In this document: positions 36,810-45,855 of the stretch, piece after piece
Layout: each line of letters opens with the position of its first letter
Numbering within the stretch: position 1 is the stretch's first letter
Assembly (NCBI RefSeq): GCF_002954585.1
Contig: NZ_MSCI01000002.1
Location: 908,089 to 972,088, forward strand
From: Vibrio chagasii
GTDB lineage: Bacteria > Pseudomonadota > Gammaproteobacteria > Enterobacterales > Vibrionaceae
DNA: 64,000 nucleotides
Reading direction: 5' to 3'
Notes under the pieces: generated by a model
The model's database searches: none
What the model was told of the DNA's origin: nothing
Seen by the model: only the letters and a program-made list of their open reading frames with translations
Program-made: the position numbers and the translations under genes

Positions 36810-37016
36810 ATGTTGAAAATGACTATGGGAAATGAAGTGAAGCTGATTGTCGTCGCGATTGTGTGTGCGCTTCTACTTATTTTTGGCCATGTATTGTTGG
36901 CAAAAGCATTCGCTGATATGGCTTGGGCGGAATACACCACCGCTGCGATTCCATTTGTAATGATGGCGATATGTGGTCTCGCGATAAAGTATGCAAGTAA
37001 TCAAGACGTTGATTAA
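36810..37016 (+). CDS. Two-helix membrane miniprotein
   Basis: A 68-aa protein with hydrophobic helices at about 10-31 (LIVVAIVCALLLIFGHVLLA) and 43-60 (AIPFVMMAICGLAIKY) and charged ends. ATG 36810 has GGAG nine bases upstream. It lies directly after the MocR gene with its own putative operator and before a strong terminator. Function unknown. Confidence 0.7.
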   Translation: MLKMTMGNEVKLIVVAIVCALLLIFGHVLLAKAFADMAWAEYTTAAIPFVMMAICGLAIKYASNQDVD

Positions 37017-37082
37017 CACACCTATCAAGGAGCTTGGTTTGGCATGACTCCCAATAACATTTTCGTTCTGTTCTGAATATAA

Positions 37083-37111
37083 AAAAACCTCCGCAATTGC
37101 GGAGGTTTTTG
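37083..37111. terminator. Terminator miniprotein / asnS
   Basis: AAAAACCTCCGC / GCGGAGGTTTTT with AATT loop between convergent genes. Confidence 0.93.
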
Positions 37112-37144
37112 TTTTCTTTCTTTTAATTCGAGCTTAACGCGGAA

Positions 37145-38545
37145 TTAGAAGTTCGCAGAGCGAGGAGTACGTGGGAATGGGATAACGTCACGTACGTTGC
37201 CCATGCCTGTTACGTAAGATACTAGACGCTCGAAACCTAGACCGAAGCCAGAGTGAGGCACTGTGCCGTATTTACGTAGGTCGCGGTACCAGTTCATGTG
37301 CTCTGGGTCGATACCTACTTCACGCATGCGCTCGTCTAGGATGTCTAGACGCTCTTCACGCTGAGAACCACCGATGATTTCGCCGATACCAGGTGCTAGT
37401 ACGTCCATTGCCGCTACAGTCTTACCGTCATCGTTAGCACGCATGTAGAATGCTTTGATGTCTTTCGGGTAGTTCTTGACGATTACAGGCGCTTTGAAGT
37501 GTTCTTCAGCTAGGTAACGCTCGTGCTCAGAAGACATATCGATACCCCATTCAACTGGGAATTCGAATTCACGACCTGAATCTAGAAGGATCTGGATTGC
37601 GTCAGTGTAGTCTACTTGTGCGAAGTCAGAAGTTACAAACTGCTCTAGACGAGTAATTGCTTCTTTGTCGATACGTTGAGCGAAGAACTCAAGGTCGTCA
37701 CGACACTCTTCTAGTACGGCTTTGAATACAAACTTAAGCATGTCTTCAGATAGCTTAGCGATATCTTCTAGATCCGCGAAAGCTACTTCAGGTTCAACCA
37801 TCCAGAATTCAGCTAGGTGGCGGCTTGTGTTTGAGTTTTCAGCACGGAACGTAGGACCAAACGTGTAAACTTTGCTTAGTGCACAAGCGTAAGCTTCACC
37901 GTTTAGTTGGCCAGATACTGTTAGGAATGTTTCTTTACCGAAGAAATCTTCGTTGTAATCAACATCGCCTTTCTCTGTGCGAGGTAGGTTTTCCATGTCT
38001 AGCGTAGAAACGCGGAACATTTCACCAGCACCTTCAGCATCAGAAGCAGTGATTAGTGGAGCAGATACCCAGAAGAAACCTTGCTCGTGGTAGAAGCGGT
38101 GAATCGCTTGAGATAGACAGTTACGAACACGCGCTACTGCACCGATTACGTTTGTACGTGGACGTAGGTGAGCTACTTCACGAAGGTATTCGATAGAGTG
38201 ACGAGTTTTCGCCATTGGGTATGTTTCTGCGTCTTCAACCCAACCAACAACTTTAACGTCAGTTGCAGCAAGCTCAAAATCTTGACCTTTCGCTGGAGAC
38301 TCAACAATCTTACCTGTTACTTCAACAGAGCAGCCAGTAGTTAGCTTTAGTACTTCGTTTTCGTAATTATTAAGATTATTAGGGACCACGGCCTGAATCG
38401 GGTCGAAACAAGAGCCGTCATAAATGGCAAGGAAAGAGATTCCAGCTTTGGAATCACGACGTGAACGGATCCAGCCGCGAACAGTTACTTCACTGTCTAC
38501 CGCTAGCTTGCCGCCAAGTACGTCTTTTACAGGCGCGTAAGTCAT
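37145..38545 (-). CDS. asnS: Asparaginyl-tRNA synthetase
   Basis: A 466-aa class IIb aminoacyl-tRNA synthetase charging tRNA-Asn. The N-terminal OB anticodon-binding domain (about 15-100, [20 protein letters not shown]) is followed by the class II core: motif 2 [17 protein letters not shown] and motif 3 [15 protein letters not shown], ending [19 protein letters not shown] 38545 gives the same length as E. coli AsnS. An ATG at 38563 would add six residues and overlaps the likely SD (GGAG). Confidence 0.97.
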   Translation of the reverse strand: MTYAPVKDVLGGKLAVDSEVTVRGWIRSRRDSKAGISFLAIYDGSCFDPIQAVVPNNLNNYENEVLKLTTGCSVEVTGKIVESPAKGQDFELAATDVKVVGWVEDAETYPMAKTRHSIEYLREVAHLRPRTNVIGAVARVRNCLSQAIHRFYHEQGFFWVSAPLITASDAEGAGEMFRVSTLDMENLPRTEKGDVDYNEDFFGKETFLTVSGQLNGEAYACALSKVYTFGPTFRAENSNTSRHLAEFWMVEPEVAFADLEDIAKLSEDMLKFVFKAVLEECRDDLEFFAQRIDKEAITRLEQFVTSDFAQVDYTDAIQILLDSGREFEFPVEWGIDMSSEHERYLAEEHFKAPVIVKNYPKDIKAFYMRANDDGKTVAAMDVLAPGIGEIIGGSQREERLDILDERMREVGIDPEHMNWYRDLRKYGTVPHSGFGLGFERLVSYVTGMGNVRDVIPFPRTPRSANF

Positions 38546-39168
38546 GTTGGTTTCATTCTCCATTGAGGGACAAATTCAGCGCAATGTTTGCAAGTGATTG
38601 TCTATAGTTCGCTAAGTTTTGAACAAAAAACAATCGAAACATTGAGTTGTATAAACTTTTTAAATCAGTGAAACATATTACCTGTCATACAGAGAGCTTC
38701 AACCTTTATTCTTGCTTGTCGAAAGAAATATTGTGTATGTCCGCTATAAAACTCACAAAGGGTTGGTTTTTTGTTCGATCTTGCCATGGGTTTAACTTTT
38801 GCTTTGATTACTTGGTTACTTGTTAACTTTTGTTTAGCTCGATTCGTCTGCGCATGGCCTATATTGACTGAACCGTTGCAATCTTTGTTTCCAATAATGA
38901 TTGTGTGATTGCATCGAACCTCACACTATATTGTCGCGGCCTCTCCTATCTAGGAGACCATTCACCTTCTTTGTTTGGCACGAACTCATGTCGCTGCAAA
39001 CTAAAGAGTTACCAGAGGAGTTTAATATTCACGTGTTAATTACGCCGCCTTAGCCCCTGCATTCTCTCTACACCCGCACTTTTCGAGCGCTCGCTCATTC
39101 ATGAAAAACAGTCGATCACACGATGTCTGAACAAGGCAGGACTGACTGTACAAGTAAAAGAGAATTAC
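38546..39168. other. Long intergenic region asnS / sulP
   Basis: About 620 bp between divergent genes. It contains an inverted repeat GTGTGA-N12-TCACAC (38903-38926), a small perfect hairpin TCTCCTA-TC-TAGGAGA (38942-38957), and a 21-codon ORF (38988-39053) without a ribosome site, which I do not call. No RNA gene recognised. It probably holds the promoters of both genes plus a long sulP leader. Confidence 0.5.
38903..38926. promoter_or_regulatory. Inverted repeat GTGTGA-N12-TCACAC
   Basis: Perfect 6-base arms in the asnS/sulP intergenic region. The spacing of 12 is too wide for CRP (6) and could suit another dimeric regulator. Confidence 0.35.
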
Positions 39169-40659
39169 ATGCTTAATTATTTAAAAACACACTGGTTATC
39201 AAATATCAAAGGAGATTCATTATCTGGGATTGTGGTTGCACTTGCATTGATCCCTGAAGCTATCGCATTTTCCATTATTGCAGGGGTCGACCCGAAGGTG
39301 GGTTTGTACGCTTCATTCTGTATCTGTGTTGTCACCGCTTTAGTGGGTAGCCGCCCGGGGATGATATCTGGTGCGACAGGCGCAATGGCGCTGTTGATGG
39401 TTACATTAGTTAAAGATCACGGGCTTGATTATCTACTAGCAGCATCATTTTTAGCTGGTGTTATTCAGATTGTTGCAGGTTATTTGAAGCTAGGTAATTT
39501 GATGAACTTCGTGTCTAAATCTGTGATTACCGGATTTGTAAACGCGCTTGCTATCCTGATCTTTATGGCCCAATTGCCTGAACTGATTAATGCACCCTCA
39601 AGCGTTTATCTGTTGGTTGTTTTGGGGCTGGCGATTATCTATTTGTTGCCTTACTTACCCAAATTTGGAACTGCAATACCGTCACCTTTGGTGGCTATTA
39701 TCGTGCTCACTATTATCAGTTTGATGTTTGGCTTAGATGTGAGAACCATTGGTGACATGGGAAAACTACCTGATTCACTCCCAATCTTCTTAATTCCTAA
39801 CATTCCATTCTCATTAGAAACCTTCGAAATCATACTTCCATACTCCATTGCTTTGTCAGTTGTTGGCATCTTGGAATCCTTGATGACAGCGACCATTGTT
39901 GATGATCTGACGGATACAGAAAGCAATAAGAATAATGAGTGTAAAGGGCAGGGGGTCGCTAACATTGTTGCGTCACTTTTTGGTGGTATGGCAGGCTGCG
40001 CCATGATAGGTCAGTCGATCATTAACATTAAATCTGGCGGTCTAACCAGGCTATCTAGCATGATCGCAGGCGTACTTCTTTTACTAATGGTAGTGTTTGC
40101 TTCTGATTGGTTAAAGTTGATTCCAATGGCGGCGTTAGTCTCTGTGATGATTATGGTATCAATCGGTACTTTTTCTTGGCGTTCAATTGTCGAACTTAAA
40201 GACCATACCTTACCGACCAATGTCACCATGCTGACTACGGTGGTTGTGGTCGTCTTTACTCATAACCTTGCGATTGGTGTTGCGGTTGGTGTAGTACTTT
40301 CGGCCCTATTTTATGCACACGCGAGTAAGTCTATGGTCTTTATCTCTGATGAGGTCGTGGCCAATCAACTGCACACAACTCATAGAGTTAAGGGGTATGT
40401 GTTCTTTGCTTCTTCCGATGCCTTTGTTGATTTGTTTGATTACGACAAGGCGACGTCGTTGGTCACAATCGATGTTTCTGAAGCCTCCTTCTTAGATAAC
40501 ACCTCAGTCGAAGCGCTCGATAAGGTGGTGTTTAAGTTTCGTAAGAAAGGTGCTTATGTAGAGGTCGCTGGAATGGATGAGGTCAGCGCAAAGCTCATTT
40601 ACAAGCATGCGATGTACCATAAGCATAAAGACTTATCAGCGGTGTCGATTACGCACTAA
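39169..40659 (+). CDS. SulP-family anion transporter with STAS domain
   Basis: A 496-aa inner-membrane transporter. Residues 10-385 form the SLC26/SulP membrane domain, with the conserved [21 protein letters not shown] start, GATGAMALL, and [24 protein letters not shown]. Residues about 400-490 form a STAS domain ([19 protein letters not shown]). SulP proteins carry sulfate, bicarbonate or dicarboxylates; this one is short and its substrate is not clear. No sulfate-assimilation or carbonic anhydrase gene is nearby. Confidence 0.88.
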   Translation: MLNYLKTHWLSNIKGDSLSGIVVALALIPEAIAFSIIAGVDPKVGLYASFCICVVTALVGSRPGMISGATGAMALLMVTLVKDHGLDYLLAASFLAGVIQIVAGYLKLGNLMNFVSKSVITGFVNALAILIFMAQLPELINAPSSVYLLVVLGLAIIYLLPYLPKFGTAIPSPLVAIIVLTIISLMFGLDVRTIGDMGKLPDSLPIFLIPNIPFSLETFEIILPYSIALSVVGILESLMTATIVDDLTDTESNKNNECKGQGVANIVASLFGGMAGCAMIGQSIINIKSGGLTRLSSMIAGVLLLLMVVFASDWLKLIPMAALVSVMIMVSIGTFSWRSIVELKDHTLPTNVTMLTTVVVVVFTHNLAIGVAVGVVLSALFYAHASKSMVFISDEVVANQLHTTHRVKGYVFFASSDAFVDLFDYDKATSLVTIDVSEASFLDNTSVEALDKVVFKFRKKGAYVEVAGMDEVSAKLIYKHAMYHKHKDLSAVSITH

Positions 40660-40710
40660 CGGCTGTTTGAACTCAGAGTTATAAGCCTAAATAGAGGCAC
40701 ATAGAAAAGT

Positions 40711-40739
40711 GAAGCGCTCATGATTGAGCGCTTTTTTGT
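40711..40739. terminator. Terminator sulP / chemoreceptor
   Basis: AAGCGCTCA / TGAGCGCTT stem with T-run between convergent genes. Confidence 0.9.
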
Positions 40740-40767
40740 TGGGTTGCAGTTAGGTGTTGTAATCGGT

Positions 40768-42390
40768 TTAGGCCTTGTCTTCTGTACAAGACAAGGTGAA
40801 CTGATTAATCAGGGATTCTAGGTGATCAGAAAGCTCTTCTAAGTCATTGCTGATATTACGCGTATCACCAGCCGATAGAGACGTGTCATTAGCATGTGAA
40901 GTGATGGTTTCGACTTTCTGCTGAACATCTTTGGTAGCTTGGGTCGTAGATTGAGTCTGTTGCTGAATATTCTGCGCGTGGGTAAGCACCTGCTTCATCT
41001 CTTCGACAACACCATTCATTTCAGCAGCGAGTGCGTCGATGTCACTTGAGCTTCGGTGCGCTTGTTCACATACGCGGTCAGCGGAAGTTAGTGATCCTTC
41101 GCTGCCTTGTTGGAATTGGTGGATGATCGATTCAATACTGCCTGTGGCTTCTGCGGTTCGAGAGGCGAGATGGCGAACTTCGTCAGCAACGACAGCAAAC
41201 CCTCGGCCTTGTTCTCCCGCTCTTGCTGCTTCTATCGCCGCATTGAGTGCCAAAAGGTTGGTTTGATCGGCAATGCCACGAATCACGCTCAATATCGAAG
41301 ACACTTCGCCGGTTTGTTCATTGAGTGTGGTGATCTTGTGTTTGACCTCTTCGATACTACTAACAAGGTTCTTTATCTCGCTGCTTGCATCGTGGGCTTG
41401 GTTTGCACTGTTACAGGCAACGTCCGAAGTGTGATTGATAAGGTCGGATGCGGTTAGCGTTGCTTGCTCCACATTAATTTGTTGAGCTTGTATTCCTTCA
41501 ATATTACTTTGAACTTCCGCCGTTTCATTTTGCTGGTCGCCAGCGGCTTGCTCAGTAATTTGAGCAACGCTCGTCAGTTGATTGGCGGACGCGTTCAGCT
41601 TATGAGAAGTGTCTTGTACTTGCTCCAAGCTGTTAGACACGGTGCCCATAAATGAGTTGATTGATTTGGCTAAAGTGCCAATTTCATCTTGGCTCTGTTC
41701 AGGCAAGCGGTTTGAAAGGTTTTTATCGCTGCTGACTTGAGTCATAAAGCGCGAGGTTTGCTGAAGTGGGCGGACAATGATTTTACGAATCAGTCCTATC
41801 GTCAGTACAAAACCGGCAAAAGAGATCACCGCCATAATACCAATCGCAGCCATGGTTTGAGTGTTAATTAGAGAATTAACATGACTCAGGTTGTACTCCA
41901 GTCGTATTGCGCCTAATACTTCGCCTTCTGGTGCCATATGACACGCGACACAATTGGTACCACGATAGTTTTCGCTCGATTTCATTGGCAGGGCGATCAC
42001 TAGCCCTTTACCCCATTCAGCGGAAAATGGCTCGATAACCATTTCGCCTGACAAGGCTCTTTTATCAATCTCGTCGACAGGTGTTTGATTGTCATTTCCT
42101 GGGCCATACAACTTACTTACTGCTTCGGCACGTAATACTCGAACATCTTCAATGCCTTCTTGCGCTAATGCTTTCTGACGCAGTGTTTCTTTCTGCGCCA
42201 TAGTGCCTGTCAGCATCATCATATTAAGGCTATCGAAGTAGTTGCTCGCTTTATCGTGAAGTTGTTCACTTAGAACGGAATTAACCAGTTGCTTTTGTTG
42301 GGAATATTGAAAGTAGGTGGATATTGCCAGTAAAAAGGTAAATACAATGGCAAGAGCAACCAAGATCTTGAAGGTTATTGTTGAGCGCAT
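40768..42390 (-). CDS. Methyl-accepting chemotaxis protein with periplasmic CxxCH haem-c motif
   Basis: A 540-aa chemoreceptor: TM1 (about 8-26), a periplasmic domain (about 27-178), TM2 (about 181-201), HAMP (about 203-255) and a cytoplasmic signalling domain whose tip is [35 protein letters not shown]. The periplasmic domain carries C147-V-A-C-H151, the covalent haem c attachment motif, in a segment like the DUF3365/Tll0287 haem sensors. It could sense redox state, O2, NO or an electron donor. ATG 42390 gives a normal membrane-anchor N-terminus; a GTG at 42447 would add 19 residues. No C-terminal CheR pentapeptide is obvious. Confidence 0.88.
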   Translation of the reverse strand: MRSTITFKILVALAIVFTFLLAISTYFQYSQQKQLVNSVLSEQLHDKASNYFDSLNMMMLTGTMAQKETLRQKALAQEGIEDVRVLRAEAVSKLYGPGNDNQTPVDEIDKRALSGEMVIEPFSAEWGKGLVIALPMKSSENYRGTNCVACHMAPEGEVLGAIRLEYNLSHVNSLINTQTMAAIGIMAVISFAGFVLTIGLIRKIIVRPLQQTSRFMTQVSSDKNLSNRLPEQSQDEIGTLAKSINSFMGTVSNSLEQVQDTSHKLNASANQLTSVAQITEQAAGDQQNETAEVQSNIEGIQAQQINVEQATLTASDLINHTSDVACNSANQAHDASSEIKNLVSSIEEVKHKITTLNEQTGEVSSILSVIRGIADQTNLLALNAAIEAARAGEQGRGFAVVADEVRHLASRTAEATGSIESIIHQFQQGSEGSLTSADRVCEQAHRSSSDIDALAAEMNGVVEEMKQVLTHAQNIQQQTQSTTQATKDVQQKVETITSHANDTSLSAGDTRNISNDLEELSDHLESLINQFTLSCTEDKA

Positions 42391-42657
42391 AGGTGTTTTT
42401 ATTAATTCTGATGACGCGGATACTGTACTGGCAAGAGTCCTTACCACCTATGGGGTATATCGAATAGTGTGACCATACTCCGGTTGTGGTTTTTTTTCTG
42501 TGATGTAGCGAGTTTGTATGTTAGCCGAGGTTTAATAGGAACCTCTAAAGAGTAAGGATCCGGTTTTGATAGTTTCGCCTAGCAAGTGAGTCGAAGCTGT
42601 CGCGAATAAAAGTACTATTTTGGATGCTCGAGTTGTATTAGTTAACAAGTCTTCTAT

Positions 42658-42672
42658 TAATAATGATTATTG
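42658..42672. promoter_or_regulatory. Fur-like 7-1-7 motif
   Basis: TAATAAT-G-ATTATTG matches the TGATAAT-n-ATTATCA form of the Fur box at 11 of 14 positions. It lies between the chemoreceptor and tyrP leader in AT-rich DNA, so chance is a real possibility. Confidence 0.25.
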
Positions 42673-42867
42673 TTTTTTGATGTTTGGTGGTTAATTAATA
42701 TCCAAATGCTTGTTTTGTTCAATTTAATAGCAAAAAATGTGGTTATAGCGTTGTGTTTCAGAGTTCATTCGATAATATGAAGTCACCTCTAATGATAGAG
42801 GAAGGGCAGCAATGGATACGCTGCTTTAAATAATATGGAATGTGACTTATTGATATTGGACACATAC

Positions 42868-43038
42868 ATGAAATTCAAGATTACATCACCGATCATCGAA
42901 CCCACAGAAGGGTCACCACATCAGAACATGGCTTCTTCATCTGATCACACCTCTCTATACTCTCGCCTGTACTACTCGTTTTCTACTGCCTTTTCGCGAT
43001 TTAACTCCGCTTATCGCTCCTATCGATATTCGTTTTAA
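42868..43038 (+). CDS. Tyr/Phe-rich leader peptide upstream of tyrP
   Basis: A 56-codon ORF ending 69 bp before tyrP. Its last 28 residues contain 6 Tyr and 4 Phe (…SLYSRLYYSFSTAF… and …AYRSYRYSF-stop), with Ser and Arg making up much of the rest. A run of cognate codons just upstream of an aromatic amino acid transporter is the hallmark of a regulatory leader peptide. ATG 42868 has a weak GGA seven bases upstream; in-frame ATGs at 42835 and 42928 are alternatives. The C-terminal aromatic part is common to all. It is probably translated for regulation rather than for a stable protein. Confidence 0.7.
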   Translation: MKFKITSPIIEPTEGSPHQNMASSSDHTSLYSRLYYSFSTAFSRFNSAYRSYRYSF

Positions 43039-43107
43039 AGCTTAACTTCTTTCGAATTTTCTTCGCATCTTGGTTGATGACAGAGAACTACACCTATTAA
43101 AAACTAA
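42941..43107 (+). promoter_or_regulatory. C-rich, G-poor leader RNA, candidate Rho-dependent attenuator
   Basis: Counting by hand, 42941-43020 has 29 C and 9 G in 80 nt, with regularly spaced YC dinucleotides, as in rut sites. No G+C-rich hairpin with T-run occurs between the leader stop (43038) and tyrP (43108), which argues against classical trp-type attenuation and for a tnaC-like, Rho-dependent mechanism. Confidence 0.5.
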
Positions 43108-44280
43108 ATGAATAAGTTAAAGACAATGAATATTAAAATGATGGGTAGCTCCCTAATTATCGCTGGTACCGCTCTCGGTGCTGGTATGCTTGCAATCCCA
43201 ATGGTATTAGCTCAATTCGGATTGCTTTACGGCACAATGCTAATGGTTCTGATCTGTTTCGGTACCACTTACGCGGCATTACTACTTCTAGAAGCAACCA
43301 TCAAAGCGGGTGGTGGCTTAGGATTAAACTCTATCGCTAGAAAGACACTTGGAAAACAAGGGCAACTTATCACCAATGGTCTGCTTTACGCGTTGCTGAT
43401 TTGCTTGCTAATGGCTTACATCTTAGGCGCGGGTGACTTGCTGAGTAAGTTGCTGTCTAACTTTGGTATCGATCTTACCGCGACAACAAGTCAAATCACT
43501 TTTACCCTGATTGCAGGCGCTGTTGTGGCAAGTGGCACAGGTGTAATTGATAAGCTCAATCGTGCACTGTTCTTCGTGATGCTGGCAAGTTTGTTTGCAA
43601 CGATGGCATTTTTAGCACCAAGCATGACGCAAGCTAACTTAATGCAGGTAACGAGTCACAATCACGTTGACTTAATTAAAACGAGTGCAATCTTGTTCAC
43701 CAGCTTTGGCTTTATGGTCGTGATTCCAACTTTGGTTTCTTACAACCATGAAGCGACCGATAAGCAGCTTCGTAATATGGTAATCGTAGGCTCTCTTATT
43801 CCTCTAGTGTGCTACCTATGTTGGTTGTTTGCTGTGGTAGGTAATTTGAGTGAAGAGCAGTTTAGAAGCTTCCACAATGTCTCTGACTTGATGGCTGCAT
43901 TTGAAGCTCAGTCACCATGGGTTGGCACCGTGCTATCTATCTTCACAGGTTTGGCTCTGCTGACTTCGTTCTTTGGTGTGGCTATGTCGCTATTCAACCA
44001 AAACCGAGACATGTTCAACCAAAATACGGCGGTGACTTACTGCATTAGCTTTATCCTGCCATTAGCGGGTTCACTGCTGGCTGCGGATAAGTTTCTACAA
44101 GTGCTGAACTACGCTGGTATCATCCTTGTGTTTTTAGCGGTATTCGTTCCTCTGGTAATGGTTCACAAGCAACGCTTTATGAAAGTAGCAGAAGACAGAT
44201 ACAGTGCGGAAGGTGGCAAGCCAATGTTGCTTTTCTCATTGCTGTTTGGCTGCTTCTTACTTATCTCTCAAGTGATTTAA
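43108..44280 (+). CDS. tyrP: Tyrosine/aromatic amino acid transporter (HAAAP family)
   Basis: A 390-aa inner-membrane permease with 11 hydrophobic helices. It opens with MMGSSLIIAGTALGAGMLAIPMVLA, the HAAAP signature shared with TyrP and Mtr, and contains ILFTSFGFMVVIPTLVSYNHE. TyrP is preferred over Mtr because its leader is rich in Tyr/Phe and lacks Trp. ATG 43108 has no good SD, nor do ATGs 43126 or 43138, which may make its translation depend on events in the leader. A terminator follows. Confidence 0.85.
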   Translation: MNKLKTMNIKMMGSSLIIAGTALGAGMLAIPMVLAQFGLLYGTMLMVLICFGTTYAALLLLEATIKAGGGLGLNSIARKTLGKQGQLITNGLLYALLICLLMAYILGAGDLLSKLLSNFGIDLTATTSQITFTLIAGAVVASGTGVIDKLNRALFFVMLASLFATMAFLAPSMTQANLMQVTSHNHVDLIKTSAILFTSFGFMVVIPTLVSYNHEATDKQLRNMVIVGSLIPLVCYLCWLFAVVGNLSEEQFRSFHNVSDLMAAFEAQSPWVGTVLSIFTGLALLTSFFGVAMSLFNQNRDMFNQNTAVTYCISFILPLAGSLLAADKFLQVLNYAGIILVFLAVFVPLVMVHKQRFMKVAEDRYSAEGGKPMLLFSLLFGCFLLISQVI

Positions 44281-44314
44281 CTTGCTGTGACCGACAGCAG
44301 CTGATATCGAGACA

Positions 44315-44350
44315 TAAAAAAAGGAACGCATATGCGTTCCTTTTTTATTG
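44315..44350. terminator. Bidirectional terminator tyrP / serine dehydratase
   Basis: AAAAAAAGGAACGCA / TGCGTTCCTTTTTT stem with a 2-nt centre between convergent genes. Confidence 0.93.
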
Positions 44351-44372
44351 CTTGTTTGTTAGCGAGAGTCGA

Positions 44373-45734
44373 TTAACAAACAACCTTAACAGCCAAACCA
44401 CCTTGAGATGTCTCACGGTATTTAGCGTTCATGTCTTTACCTGTTTCTAGCATTGTTTCGATAACTTTATCTAGAGAAACAGTAGGAGCAGAAGAACGAC
44501 GAAGTGCCATACGAGTTGAGTTGATTGCTTTTACAGCAGCAATACCGTTACGCTCGATACATGGTACTTGTACTTGGCCAGCAACTGGGTCACATGTTAG
44601 ACCTAGGTTGTGCTCCATTGCGATTTCCGCAGCCATACATACTTGCTCAGGACTACCACCCATAAGCTCAGCAAGACCAGCAGCAGCCATAGAACATGCC
44701 ACGCCAACTTCACCCTGACAGCCAACTTCTGCACCAGAGATAGAAGCGTTACGCTTGTATAGACCACCGATAGCGCCAGAAGCCGCGAAGTAACGAATGT
44801 AGTCTTTCTCAGTCACAGTTTGGATGAACTTATCGTAGTAAGCCAGAACTGCAGGGATGATGCCACATGCGCCATTTGTTGGTGCAGTAACTACACGACC
44901 GCCAGCTGCGTTCTCTTCGTTTACTGCGAATGCGAACATGTTTACCCAGTCAACAACAGACATTGGATCGTTTGTTGTTTTTTCTGAAGTCATTAGCTGT
45001 TGGCGAAGTGCAGCAGCACGGCGAGGAACACGTAGTGGACCAGGCAGGATACCTTCAGTATTCATGCCGCGATCCATACACTCACGCATTGTTTTCCAAA
45101 TGTTTGCGAAGTAAGTACGAGACTCTTCGTCAGAGTGGAAAGCTGCTTGGTTTTTCATAACCAGTGTGCTGATAGAAAGACCGCTTTCTTTACACTGGTT
45201 AACTAGCTCTTCAGCTGTTGTGAATTCGTAAGGTGCTTTGATTGGGTTTTCTTCTTCTTTGCCGAAGTTCTCTTCGTCAACGATGAAACCGCCACCAATT
45301 GAGTAGTAAGTTTTTGAGTATGCAACTTCGTCATCAATCCACGCGTGGATGCTCATGCCGTTCTCGTGTAGAGAAAGGTTGCTAGTATGGAAGTTCATAC
45401 CACCATCGCGAGGGAACGAAACTGTGTGACAGTGCATGCCAACAGGAAGGCGTTCGGTTTCTTCTACGCGAGCGATAAAGCCCGGAATAGAATCGATATC
45501 AACACGCTCAGGAGTATTGCCAGCAAGACCCATGATGATTGCGATATCTGTGTGGTGACCTTTCCCTGTCAGTGATAGTGATCCATATACGTCCACGGTG
45601 ATTTTAGTGATGTCGCGCAATTTTCCCATTGAACGTAGGTCATCAATAAATTCTTTACCCGCTTTCATTGGTCCAACTGTGTGCGAGCTCGATGGACCAA
45701 CACCGATTTTATAGATATCAAATACACTAATCAT
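44373..45734 (-). CDS. sdaA: L-serine ammonia-lyase (iron-sulfur, single chain)
   Basis: A 453-aa 4Fe-4S enzyme deaminating L-serine to pyruvate. The N-terminal beta domain (MISVFDIYKIGVGPSSSHTVGPM) is fused to the alpha domain with GACGIIPAVLAYY, GCQGEVGVACSMAAAGL and CDPVAGQVQVPCIERN, which hold the cluster cysteines. ATG 45734 follows GAGG by eight bases; a frame extending to 45764 is rejected. It lies behind sdaC as E. coli sdaB does, while nudL nearby recalls E. coli sdaA, so the paralogue name is a convention here. Confidence 0.93.
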   Translation of the reverse strand: MISVFDIYKIGVGPSSSHTVGPMKAGKEFIDDLRSMGKLRDITKITVDVYGSLSLTGKGHHTDIAIIMGLAGNTPERVDIDSIPGFIARVEETERLPVGMHCHTVSFPRDGGMNFHTSNLSLHENGMSIHAWIDDEVAYSKTYYSIGGGFIVDEENFGKEEENPIKAPYEFTTAEELVNQCKESGLSISTLVMKNQAAFHSDEESRTYFANIWKTMRECMDRGMNTEGILPGPLRVPRRAAALRQQLMTSEKTTNDPMSVVDWVNMFAFAVNEENAAGGRVVTAPTNGACGIIPAVLAYYDKFIQTVTEKDYIRYFAASGAIGGLYKRNASISGAEVGCQGEVGVACSMAAAGLAELMGGSPEQVCMAAEIAMEHNLGLTCDPVAGQVQVPCIERNGIAAVKAINSTRMALRRSSAPTVSLDKVIETMLETGKDMNAKYRETSQGGLAVKVVC

Positions 45735-45751
45735 AGCGATTACCTCAAAAA

Positions 45752-45783
45752 GAGAGCCTCCCAAGGGGAGTAGGGAGGCTCAT
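45752..45783 (-). terminator. Intercistronic hairpin between sdaC and the serine dehydratase gene
   Basis: GAGCCTCCC / GGGAGGCTC stem followed on the minus strand by TCTTTTTGAGG, so the T-run abuts the downstream ribosome site. It is a probable partial terminator or RNA-processing/stability element setting the sdaC:sdaA ratio. Confidence 0.65.
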
Positions 45784-45855
45784 TTATTATCATTATATTT
45801 TGTGTCTAATCTCGCGATATAAGATGAAAGGCATCTTATAAAAGCTGCTTATAGA

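Noticed and set aside
38988..39053. 21-codon ORF upstream of sulP
   Set aside because: No ribosome site and no bias in amino acids that would suggest a leader peptide.
42777..42833. 18-codon ORF just before the tyrP leader peptide
   Set aside because: No Shine-Dalgarno and its codons coincide with two hairpins; it may be chance. Mentioned only as part of the leader region.
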